This document shows positions 1 to 11,800 of a stretch of DNA of 64,000 nt, in pieces; positions within the stretch are counted from its first letter, which is position 1; every line of letters starts with the position of its first letter. The notes beneath the pieces are model-generated. The model was not told the DNA's origin and ran no database searches. It saw nothing but the letters and a program-made list of their open reading frames with translations. Source of the stretch: Mansonella perstans (taxonomy: Eukaryota > Nematoda > Chromadorea > Rhabditida > Onchocercidae); assembly GCA_037074765.1 (NCBI GenBank), contig JBAMDO010000201.1, forward strand, positions 35,552 through 99,551. The letters run 5' to 3'. The translations under genes and the position numbers were made by a program.

Positions 1-866
1 TCATTTTGATGAGGTAGGTCTTTTTTTTTTCTTTTCAAAGGGAATAAATCTTTTTATCTATTGTACTTGCAAGACGGGGGTTTTTTCTTTGTTATAGTGA
101 TAATATGCAATTTGTTTGACGTGAATGAGAAGGGAGCTAAATAGTGACAGCAGATATTAAATGAAATTATGTAAAATGTAAAGCTGGCAAGGTATCTTGA
201 ATATGTTGTCAATCTAATTGCTGAAGGTGAAAGATATGATCTTTTTTCCTGGTTTTGAATTGTTTAATTCTTATGTTCATTTAAAGGATAAGAGACTGTT
301 TGACGATCAAGACATGCCGGTTTTACTAAATCCAGATGAGATAGAACCATTGCGTGTCGTTGGTTTTGGATTTATTAAAGCGGTTGATTTGGAGAAACGC
401 ACTTTCTTCATTTTAACACCTCTTGAAATTTCAAATCTCGAAGAAGTTAATGTCCTTGCGCGTGGCTCAAATATTGATCTTCCGCAATGCTTCTTTGTTT
501 CGCAGGTTCCGTTTATTTTTTATTAGGTTGAAATGTTTTACTCTTACATCTTATAGTTTCATTACAAGTTTTTGAATTTAAGCAATATTCTCTGCAAAAC
601 TAAAAAGTATCATTTCAAAAAGTTGCTTTGTTGATTTCTTTCATTCATTACTTTGTCACAGTAATATCTGGATGATTTTCTAGGGAAAAAAGGCTATACC
701 ATATGTTGTTCGAGAAAACTCTTCTTCCTTCCACACCAAATTATTCAAAGGATTAAGAAAGGTAAAATCAGTCTTTGGTAGGAAAAGATTGTTAAGAATG
801 CAAACGGTGCCTCCAAAGAAAAGAATCGTTTCTAACGTGGCTTGTGCAAAATCGAAACATAAGTGA
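1..866 (+). CDS. nol-9: Grc3/NOL9-like polynucleotide 5'-hydroxyl-kinase, C-terminal part (5' end outside window)
   Basis: Last exons of a gene entering from the left. The clearest exon ends at 505 (donor after ..FVSQ) and runs back to about 287 (acceptor after TTTAAAG). The final exon is 684-866 (acceptor TTTTCTAG, phase 0, stop TGA at 864-866) and adds 60 residues. Bases 1-13 (codons HFDE, then GTAGG) may be the end of the preceding exon in the same phase. The part readable in one frame has the family C-terminal pattern: GFGFIKAVD, then FFILTPL, then VNVLARGS, then AIPYV, ending in a basic tail. In other eukaryotes Grc3/NOL9 phosphorylates 5'-OH RNA ends during ITS2 processing of pre-rRNA, with LAS1, in the nucleolus. 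The kinase P-loop is not in the window, so activity cannot be judged. The start at 287 is a guess; the family call is fairly safe. Confidence 0.7.
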
Positions 867-1761
867 TTCATTGTTAGGTGTGACTGTTTTAATGATGATT
901 TATATCATAAATAATCATCAATGATTCAAATAATACAACAGTAGCATCAGGGTTGCGTTTTATCGTGAACTGTCACAACTACTGTCATGATTGTTGCTTT
1001 GAAACATTGACAACTTTCCGTAATAGTGACAATAACTTCAAATCATTATTCTCTTCACTTTTTTTTACATACTTAAGTTTCATTTAAAACGAAAAAGATA
1101 TTGAAATAGTTTCGTTCTTTTTTTTATCATTTCAAATCAATTTAACAAATATTTAAAAGTAACTTCGCTCTGTCTTCTAGTCATAGTTTTAAGTTAGTTG
1201 GAAACTGAAATTATACACGGTCATATAAGGCTCATTTGTTTCGTTGATAATCTTTTATTATCGAGCTGAAAATGACAGTTGGGGACGATGAATTTAACGC
1301 TCCGATAAATTATTGTATTATCAATTACTGTAACTTCTTTCAAGAAGCTTTTTTTTTCTTGTCGGAAAAATTCCACCTGAACTTTATACTTGTGTATTGC
1401 ATAATTCCACAAAGCTGTTAATAATGAGGAAATTAATTTGTCATTAAAAACTCATGTGATTTTATTTCGATGAATTAAAATTTAATTGCATTCGGTAATT
1501 AACTGCTAGCAAGTAAACAGACGAAAGAACATTTCAATAACAATACTTGTTTACCGAAATAACAATACTATGATAAATGGATCATTACAAATTCTGTTAC
1601 AAAATTAATTTCCGGATGAATGAAATGAATTATACGCAATGAAAAATAAGTGAAACAGTTTAGAAAATAATTAACTTATAAAGCATCAAACAATAATGCA
1701 ACATTGAATTGATGAAGTGATAAACAGCCAGATTATCAAAAATTATTGGAGTGGATCAGTT
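867..1761. other. Intergenic, tail-to-tail gap
   Basis: Lies between the 3' ends of two convergent genes, the Grc3/NOL9-like gene (+) and the His-rich secreted-protein gene (-). No exon-like stretch on either strand. An AATAAA on the minus strand (plus TTTATT at 1461-1466) could serve the His-rich gene, about 300 bases past its stop. Confidence 0.6.
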
Positions 1762-3776
1762 CTAATCGTGCTCCCAATCATCACGCCATTTATTCCAGTC
1801 TGATGGACTATCCCACAGATTTGATCCATATCCATGTTCGTAATCATGCTCATGTGAAGCATCATGATTTCCATGATACTGATCATGATGACCGTGATGA
1901 TGATCATGATGATGTGGATGATGATAATGAGGAGGAGGTGATTTCGGTACACTTTCATGATGATGATGTCCTTTCTGTGCTTCATGACCTAAAGAATTTC
2001 TCTGAACGAAAGTTATGCTATCACATATTTGGATATATATTCAAGATGAGGAGGAGGTGATTTCGGTACACTTTCATGATGATGATTTAACCCGCTATTA
2101 TTTTATGAAATCAACCCTGAAAATTCTTTTATACATTGGAAGTTTTAACAAATATAATCGAAAAAAACTGCACCTTTCGAATAATCTTTCGCATTCTCAT
2201 GCCCATAATTCTTGTGGAAATCATTAGACCAATCACCGTGGAACTTTTGACCATGTTCATGAGCGTTAACACCTTTTGCATCATTATGGTATCCTTTTCC
2301 ATGTTTACCCCAACCAGATGCTTTATGCTTATCTGGAAAAATCAGTTTCGTAAAATGAAGTTACTAGAATTTAAATTTAAACTCTCATAAGTAAAACTTG
2401 TCAATACCTTAATAAAATAACCTTTTTTTTTTTTTTCTTTTTTTTCATCTATGAATAATCGTGCGAAAACCAACAGTGCCATAAATGAATCGTAATAATA
2501 TTATAGCAGCATGATCAAATAAAATGAATCCCTTTTTTTTAAAAAAAATAATCTGTCAAAAATTTAAAACATTTGATTAAAATGGAACTTAAACTTTTTA
2601 ATGATAAGCGAAAATTTATGAAAAATCACGTATCATAAAAAAATTGCTGTGATGTCAAAATTTCACACCGAATTCATGATCCTTTGATGAATGATGTAAA
2701 CGATCAATTCCGGTTTTTTGACGATGTTTTTCGTCGGTATAAAATTGTTCCACACGATATTCCGGTTGTTTGTAATGATAGTCAAAAAATCCAAATGATT
2801 TTGCTTTTACATCTGTCAAAATTTTTGTCACACAATTCCGTCATTCCTCTCATTCGGATCGGATAGGAAATAATTTAAATGAATAATTATTTAAAAAACT
2901 TCAAAAATCTTTCTTTTCTGTTAATTTTTTTGATTAAAATCAAATTTGGAAATTCTGTTTGTTATTGAAATTTTTTACGAAATCATTTTTCTATAAAAAA
3001 TTCCAAAAAAAAAGAAACCTTTTCCATGTGTACTAGCCTGATCAACATGCTTTTTAGCACCTTTTTCAGCAATAGCTGCCAAATTTTTACCAGCACCAGC
3101 TGCCGATTTCTGTGCATGCTCTTCCGATTCCTTTTTTACAGCATGATTGTAATTTGACCAATCTTTCGCTGTATTTTGTTCCTTCCTAATCGCATAACCA
3201 CTCTCATGACCATCAATCGTATCAGACCATGCTACATCATGATTCTCCTTCTCTTTATCATGTTCCGGAGCTGGTTTCCATGAAGCACTCCTTTTTCAAA
3301 TTATATACGTGTATATATTTACGTATGGAAATTATTAATAATAATTCTGCTTAATTAATTATTAATTAATAATATTTTCTACTTAATTAATAATAATTTC
3401 TACTAAAAATGATTTATTATATTAACAAAATTTAAGAGCTAATTTTTTTTTGCCCACTTAAGAGAAGTACAAATTTTTTCCATTTATCATTTTTGAATAA
3501 CACAGATGTGTTAATTTCACTAATTACTTAAATTTTGCAATTCTTAAAAGAGTAATAATATATCAGAAAAAGAAAAATTTCAACAAGTCCTATGAGAATT
3601 TTGATAATTGACTGATTGATTGTTTACATTAAGGAAGAACTGTATGCATAAAATTTAGAATAATTTAGAGAAATTCTGAAAGAATAAAAAAAGAAGCGAG
3701 AAACATACCGCGATAATCGTAGAGAGTAACAAGGAATGGAAATAATAGCAATAAGGAGGTAAATAATCACAAGCAT
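1762..3776 (-). CDS. Secreted histidine-rich protein of unknown function, five exons
   Basis: Not a family I recognise. Exons in reading order: 3709-3776, 3019-3290, 2669-2812, 2174-2332, 1762-1988. Phases agree at every join and give 289 residues. Residues 1 to about 19 are a signal peptide (MLVIIYLLIAIISIPCYS). Exon 2 is Lys/Glu/Ala/His-rich with a helical look; exon 3 is Tyr/His-rich (FGFFDYHYKQPEYR); exon 4 holds WGKHGKGYHND and other His/Gly/Asp turns; the last exon has a His-dense stretch (HHPHHHDHHHGHHDQYHG) and an acidic, Trp-containing end (DWNKWRDDWEHD). No Cys after the signal region, so no disulfide fold. The composition suggests metal binding outside the cell or in cuticle or matrix (inference). 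Odd points: the exon 2 acceptor (after GAAAAAG) lacks a pyrimidine tract; 3287 is a second in-phase choice. Exon 3 can read past its donor to TGA at 2655-2657, giving a 165-residue form. Confidence 0.75.
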
Positions 3777-3964
3777 TATTGAGAATTTTTTTTGTATTTG
3801 ACTGAACGATTTTTTTGATTGATCAATTTATTGATTGATTGATCGATTGTATGTTACTTATAAATGACAAAGTAAATTAGTACATCAAATATATGATTGT
3901 AAGCTTGAGAGGAGAAGAATGGAGGAAAAAAAAATAATTTTTGACGAAATGAATGCAAAATTTG

Positions 3965-3972
3965 CTTATATA
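3965..3972 (-). promoter_or_regulatory. Possible TATA-like element upstream of the His-rich gene
   Basis: TATATAAG on the minus strand, about 190 bases before the ATG of the secreted His-rich protein. In DNA this AT-rich the match is weak evidence. Confidence 0.2.
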
Positions 3973-5844
3973 TGAAATTTGTAAGTCGGTCAAAGAGACC
4001 TTTTTTTTAAAGCTGTTAATTTATTATTGTAATTTTAATTACGCAGAAATATAATACTTGAATTATTTGACAGCTTCCTATGAAATTTTAAACAAGCTTT
4101 TCCTTCAAACTTCAATCACATCATATCGCACTCGTATCATAAATATCATATCATGTATTAGGAGAGGCTTGAAACATGTTCATGATGAGCTATTTGCACT
4201 ATGCAATACTATCCATACTATACATTCCATTCCAACACTGATCATCATCATTATCAAAGAGGGAGTAGAGAAAGAGAGAAAGAGAGGGAAAGGCGACAAA
4301 AGTAAGAGAGAAAAGTCATGAAAATGGAGCAAAAAAAAAAAAACAGAAAGAAAATATCATTTCAAATTTTGCTATGCCAAAAAAAGATTTATATAGTTTG
4401 GGAAAACTTGTTTTCAAATTTTGTATAAAAAATTTCATTTCATCCTTCGTTTTGTTTACATAAAATAGATATTGCCGAAAATATAATCAAAGAAACATTT
4501 CAGACTAATTAGTTCGTTCTCAAAAAAAAAACATTTAATAAATTAATCGAAATTATTGTAAATAGTCTGTTCGTTTTTCCCCTTTTAAATAGTTTGTTAA
4601 ATCATGATTAAAATTTAATGGAGACATTTATCCCATAAAAAAATTTCATGTCCAGAAATTGAATTTATTTCAACTATTCAATCATTACTGCTACCGAGCA
4701 ATTACTTTGTTATTAGGCGAATTTTTTCTATATGTAAAATTTTCCAATTATTTGAAGATCTTAATTTCAATAAATTGAATTTTTTAAAGCTACAAATCAT
4801 AATTATTTATTAATCAAACAATTTTAAACAATTCATTTCTCCACGTCTGTTCAATTTTGTTTTTTTTTCTTTTGATATTTAATGTTAAATTAAATATTTC
4901 CGACTTTTTTAGAATTTACTTTTAGAAATTAGCAAATTTTGAAATTGAATGGAATCGTTAGTAGTGTATGATTTTGTTAGGGAGAAAAATTTTTACAATA
5001 TTTTTATTCATAATCATCATCATGGCTTTCGATATTGTTGAAAGAATTCATGTTATTTTGAACATAAAACATGTAATCAATTATCAATTAAATAATGATT
5101 AGCGTGATAGTTTTGAAGAGCTCTATGTAGTTTGTTTCATTACTAATCACATCACATTAATTGCAATACTCGACTCATTATCTCATCGGCCAGTTTTTCT
5201 TTTAATACAAATATCTGTTACATGTAAAATACGTATGTACTCTGTATTGAAAAATCAATTAGCAGTAGTTTTGCAACTTTACGAAAAAAAGCAAACGTGC
5301 TAAGAGATAACATGCAAAGATCTTTAATGGAATTTCATCCATAAATTAGAGTATCATTAGGAGATCTTATGAAAAGTAAATTTGGAAACTAATAATAAAT
5401 AAGAAACTTGCAATGACATACAAACAATAAAATTAATAATGAACAATTATATTGCGTGAGTAGCGCCTAGATACAGCAGAACTAGTTATGGTACAGGTAA
5501 TTAAATTTAAATCTCTATAACAGTACGGCAAATTTACACGGCACTAATTTTTTAGCGTCAAACATTGTTTTATTTCAAAGCTCGAACATGCTATGAAAAA
5601 GCTCCAATGACATTACTGGTATGAAATTAAAGTTTTCATATCAAAATATAGCTAATCTGTTGCAGTTGAAGACTTTATTTCCATGTACAATTCTTGGGAC
5701 TAAATTTCCTAAAACTCGGGTTACGAATTACCATAATTCATTACATGTTTTTGCTTAGGAGCAAAAACATGATGAAACACTGTGGCGATGACACAGTTAA
5801 AGTTTAGAATAAATATGAGATCCCATTTCAATCGAAATTAAATT
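3973..5844. other. Intergenic stretch between the His-rich gene and SMC4
   Basis: Holds the 5' flank of the His-rich gene and the 3' flank of SMC4, both on the minus strand. A purine-rich run (GAGA/AAAG type) lies at 4256-4318. A minus-strand AATAAA (plus TTTATT, 5674-5679) sits about 166 bases past the SMC4 stop and may be its poly(A) signal. The open frame at 4058-4321 has no coding character. Confidence 0.5.
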
Positions 5845-8800
5845 TTACAACATTCGTGCAAACTGTTCCAACCGATCTGTATCTGATACAATAACCGATT
5901 GTTGCAAAGTCGAAGATTGGACTACTCTTGCTTCTAACTGCGAAACGACCCCCCAAGCATCCTTATCTTTTGACTCCTTCATACTTCGGTCAGTAACACT
6001 AACACCAACTGCTTCATTATTGAACTACAAACAGATTATTAATCAGTTAAACTTAATTTAATGAAAAATTTATACGAAATCAAAAGACCGCCTAACTCAT
6101 TTCTGGCAAACAAAGAGGTTCCAACTTAAATAAATGGATTAAATATAGCTGGGAAAAAATCGCCATGCTAGCTTTATAAACAATCAAAATTCAAATTACC
6201 CGATCATCATCAAGTTCAGCTCGCATACGACGCACAGTAATCGTTTCTGGTGCATCCCAGGCAGGATTTTCAAATTTCTGTGGAGATTTTTTCTTCGTTG
6301 GTGGAGACGATAAAACCATGGATGTGTTTTCCGCCGAGGCAGATGGTTGGTTACTCCTAAAGCAACGAATTCCAGATTTAACTTGGAAAACAAAATGTTT
6401 GTGAGAAAAATCAAAATAATAAAGTAATCAAACGAAAATGCTTTTCGATTTTGAAATAATTGAAAACCAGTGTGAAGAAAATGCACTCTAGATACACACT
6501 TTAAAATTCGAATATTTTTTTCGGAACTGTCTGCGTATTTCCTTTTTTCCACCATCACATTGTAACCACCTGGTCGACTGGATGGTTGATTTATGAATAG
6601 GTTCTCTTAAAATAATCAAATAACAGTAATGGTATATTTCTAGATATTTCAAGTTAGATTCAAAAACGATTTTAAATCTAAATAAAAGAAGAATTACCAA
6701 TGGCTATTGAAGGCGATTTTGATTTTTCACGTATGTTTTTCATGTTCTGAAAAAATAAATACAAGAATATTCCATGAAAAAACTAGAAGGTGCATAAAGT
6801 CCTGCTTATATTAATTAGAGCAAATTGTGCCTATCACGAGGGAGATTTTATTTCATGTAGCAACCAATTCACTAAGGTCTCTTACTCTTTTTTGTGCATT
6901 AAGAAAAAAGAATGCATGTATTAACAATTAACAAAACCATATATAAAACCAACTTCAAACAGTGGCATAGTTTAGTAAGTATAACTTAGCTTTAATAGGC
7001 TTTGTTAGTTATTACATTACGATTAAGGGACACGTTTTTTTTTTTTTTTTTTTTTTTTTATTTTTGTTTTAATTGTCCGATTAATGGTTAATATATACCG
7101 TACATCATATTTTCCATCGACTGCATGTTTTTCATCGTCTTTCTCCTTACCACTCTTCATTTCCTCCAAAATGTGAACTGCAAAAGAAAGAAATCCGACA
7201 TAATATCAGCAAATATAAAAAATGGATTAAGTAAACATCCAAAATTATAATGAATTGAAATCTTATTTTCGATCATAACAGACTAAGGTTTTGAGGCAAA
7301 ATTCAATCATACCTTGTTACATGCTTTATTAAATATCTTATTGTAACTTTAAAATGTCAATATAAAAGTTTTAACAAAAATTTCAGGATATTCGAAATTT
7401 CTATGAAAATCAAACATACGCGGCTTAATTATATTCTGAATGCATTCTGGATCAATCGCAACGGATTTTGTGCAATCAAATGTTTTGTAAATACCAATAA
7501 GACGATCCGCTAGCTCAAACATGTTGTTCCGTAGAGAAATAACGATAAATTGCGCATTTTTGGTTCGATCCTAAAAGCACCTATATTTCATTCTCAGATT
7601 TTCAAAAAAAAAAAGGTATTAGCACGGATCAGATAATTTTTCATTGCTTAGAAAGCACCTTATAAACGGAAATAGTTTTTGTTACCAAAGACACAGAAGG
7701 TAACGAAGAAATAAGTATGAGGAAAAAAGCAAATCATGAAATAGACAGTGCATAACTTTCACCTTTTAAACAGACAAGAAGCTTGAAAAGGCGAATAAGC
7801 AGAATTTTTAAAAAAATATGCCAGATCTGTTAATATCAACTGAACTGCTACCTTGATGTAATGTCCAATAATTGATACATTTTTAAAATCTAGAGCAGCA
7901 TCAATTTCATCCATGACATACAACGGTGTTGGTCGATAATGATGCAATGCAAACACAAGAGCCAATGATGAGAGCGTTTTTTCACCACCTGATAAATTAG
8001 TGATTTGCTTCCATGATTTTTTCGGTGGTCTCACACTGAAAAATACTAACTCAAAAAAAGAAAGATGAAAAATATAAAAGAAGACGAAGTTTTAAATGAT
8101 TCAAAATAATTTATTTTCATTTTCCATCAGTACAATATAGTTAATTCAGCGTAATATATTAAAATACTTAATGGCTTACCCAAAAGAAACACCTTCACTG
8201 AATGGATCAAGTGAGTCAACTAAGTCCAAGCTAGCATCACCACCCAACGTTATCATCTGATACATTTCCTTCAATGCCAAACCAATTTGTGTAAAACCAT
8301 CCATGAATTCATTCATTCGTTGTTTTTTTAATTGCTCACAAAATTGACGATGTTTATCACGTTTCGTTGATATTTCGGATAAAGCTTCCACTTCACGATC
8401 ATAACGGTCCAGCTGGAAGGTTTTCCAGAAAAAATGATCCCAATTCTCATCGTAAAATTAGCAGTTAAAATTGCAGAATAAATTTACACTTGAATAATAT
8501 CCATTTCCAGAAACGTAACCAACTTTTGTGATGATGAAAAATCCAATATAATACACTACTCAAAATATAAAATTTAAGAAGGATTTAGATTTACAGCATT
8601 CTTCAAGTTATATTCAACAGTGATACCAGAAATAAATTATATTTCATACCCTTGTAACGTACTCCAGCAAACCATTTGTGTTTAGTACTTTACCAGGCTT
8701 TTGCTTCTCCAAATTTGCTAGAGTAAATCTGCAAAATTTTGAAAAACATGATCGCCCCTCAAAAATCTGATAATTAATTAAAATGGAACAATTCAGAATG

Positions 8801-11800
8801 CTAAGCAATACTTCATGTCCTGAAGGTTGAAATTTTCGATTTCTTCTTCAGAATATTCTGGCAAGTTTTTGTAGCGTATAATACCGTCTTTATCAACCTC
8901 GATTATAATTTCACCACCCTGGAAAAAGAAAATATATTATTTAGTGTTGGGCCTAACCTAATCCAATTTACAATTTATTCTAAAATTTCAAAAAAAAAAA
9001 AAAAACCTTCAATTTTTTAAAAAATTCGTGTTCAACTTTCGAAGCTTCTTGCAATACATAATCAACATCATCATCTTCTTCTTCGTTCGCCTGAAGTGAC
9101 TCCGGTAAGCGATCCAAACATTTTACGTAGGACAAGTGCAGTGTTCCGATCTGTAATATTCTTTTTAAACTACTGATGTGAATAAGTTCTAATAACCACT
9201 CCACAATGACAAAATGCCTTCTATTCAGTGTGAGGCCTTATATCTTATCAGCTAATAAAATACATAACACTGTCAGTTCTACGACCATGAATCTTTATAT
9301 ATTTTAACGCTTGGAATATCACGAAAAGAAACAAACTTTCGAATTCTTCAAAATCTTTCCTACTTTTTAATATGACTGACTGATAATCTTGATCGTGATA
9401 TATTAAATATAGATCAAGAGCTTTTTCAGTCGCATTTAATTGTTGCAATGAATTAAATTTACTTTGCTCTCAATCGCAACTAGCTTTCCTTGCTTGTGCT
9501 CCAAAAATTTCAACTGCTCGACGAAAGAACGAGTCAAATCAGCACATTTCTTCTTAAGCTCAACTTCTTCAGCATCCAGTTCAGAATTTTTGTTGAACGC
9601 CTCTTTCACTTTAGCTTCAGCTTCTTTCATCAATTTCTGTAAAATTTATGATGTATAAGCTCTGTATTATCCTTGGTATGGTCAAGTTTAAAGTCAAGTG
9701 CGATATAAGCATATTGTCTAATGAATTCACTGCTATAATAAATATACAAAAAAAAGAGATACTGCTGAAGATGAATAAGAGAAGTTATATGTATATGTTG
9801 TGACAACGGCAATGGTTTTTTCTAAAAAATTATAATAAAAAAAAAAAAAAAAAAAAGAAAACAATGCTCACGCCAAAATTCCTGCTGCCTACTTTCATTT
9901 GCTTCAAAATTCATTAATACTTTTAATAAAGCGATTAAAATTACCTCGTGCTGTATTTTTTCCTTCGTTAACCGATTAATATCCGCTTCTTGAGTATCCT
10001 CAGCTAATTCAAGTTTCTTGATCGCCTCATCAGTTTCACGCTGATCAGTTTCAAGATCATTTTTTCTGAAATATCATTCAAATTTAATTTCTTATTACAA
10101 GTTGCTGAACAAAGCAATATTTTTTCATTCATGTGTCAAAAATCCTGAACTGTCAAACCTACCTGTTCAGTGCTTTATTCATATTTCGTTGAGCATTATT
10201 CAGCACACTCTGCTCTTTTGTGGCTCCCTTTGAAGCATTTTCCTTCCTAAAATGATTTTCAGTTTGAAGAACGTCTTTCTCTGAAAACGACTGACTTTGG
10301 GAAAAGGGTTTGCTTTATGATGCAAGTGCTAAATTATACTTTCTGAAGAAACTTACCTCTCTCGAACTTCGTCAAGTTCCGTTTGGTAAGGACCAACGAC
10401 TCGATCATAAACCTCCTGGATCTTAGCGTTTATTTCAGTCACTTTTGTACGTATTTCATCAGTTGCTTCTAATGCTTTATCACGAGCTGGAAGAATGATT
10501 GTTATTATACTTATGACAGATTGAAAGATTCAGTTTTCAATCTCCTGAAAAAAATCAATGTCACTGAAAAATTAAACCTTTCATAAGTCCTTCAACTTCA
10601 GCCTTTTTACGCTGTATGTCTCTTTCATCCACACGAACGCTTCTAACTCTAGCCGTTTGTTCCTCCAACCTGTGCTCAAGATCAACTACTTTTCTTTCGA
10701 GAGGTTCAATATCATTTGACAAACTCCGTTCATTTTTCGTCAATCTGTCGTAATCAGCTTGAAGCGACATTATGCGAGAATCCAGCTGTAAGTTAAATCA
10801 AAATTCATTTATAGAAAACGAAAACTTTCACTGTCAATATGATAAATTATGATTTGCTATAATTTAAAAAAAAGAAATTTAACTATAGATCTTGCAAAAT
10901 AAAATTCAAATATGAACCTGATGAATGTCACTTCGCAAATCGTTCAACCGATTCTGTTCTTTAGTCAATAAGTTCTGTAGCTCAACAACCTCTTGAGTAG
11001 ATTCTTTCGATGTGTCAACTTTGACGCTTTGGCCAATTCTACCTCTACAAACACATAAAATATTCACCATAACTATCAAATATCACTAATTAATACAATT
11101 TATCAAATAAAAGTGAGCACCTCCGTTCAGATCTTCCACCACCTGTCATAGAACCACTTGTTTCAACTACTTCTCCTTTCAATGTAACCACTCGGTAACG
11201 TTTCTTGCCACCCATACCAATACGCGTTGCAGCCGTAATGTCATTTGCCACCAAAGTATCACGCAACGCAAAATAGAATGCAGGTAACACCGTGGGATCT
11301 GCTACACGAATTAAATCAAATAATCGAGGTGCATTTTCAGGTCTGAAAAACAAATAATTTCACATGAACGAAGCCATCTTAATAATAAATAATTGCAGTT
11401 CATTCCAATGTGAAAATTCAATATCAAAATGAAAACAATGTCAAGATTCTCTAAAGTAAAACTTTTATGTTCACGATTATCTGCCAGTCAACGTACGTAG
11501 AGGTTAGCTTTGCCATATACGGACGAAGTCTCTCTTGCTTATCAAGTGCCAAGAAAGAAGCAATGCCCAAATTCTCGCGCCTCAGAAATTCCACGCACAT
11601 TTGAGCAGTGTCAACGTTATCAACTACGATATAATCCAAAGATCCACATGTTGTCGAAATAGCGACATCATACTTTTCATCAATTGCACCAAGATCACCC
11701 TACGGCAAAAACAAACATATCGAGACATTTTAAAAACATTTGAATGTTTATAGTTTAAATTTTGAAAAATTTAACTGAGTTCCAATTCACACATAGGTGT

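Noticed and set aside
1746..2060. Plus-strand Asp/His-rich frame
   Set aside because: It is the antisense of the His-rich last exon; only the minus strand joins in phase to a signal peptide gene.
4058..4321. 87-codon plus-strand frame
   Set aside because: Ends in a purine repeat, no splice partners, no protein-like composition.
9248..9448. Open minus frame in the gap between SMC4 exons 22 and 23
   Set aside because: The flanking exons join in phase 0 and give continuous SMC4-like sequence without it; the segment has no SMC character.
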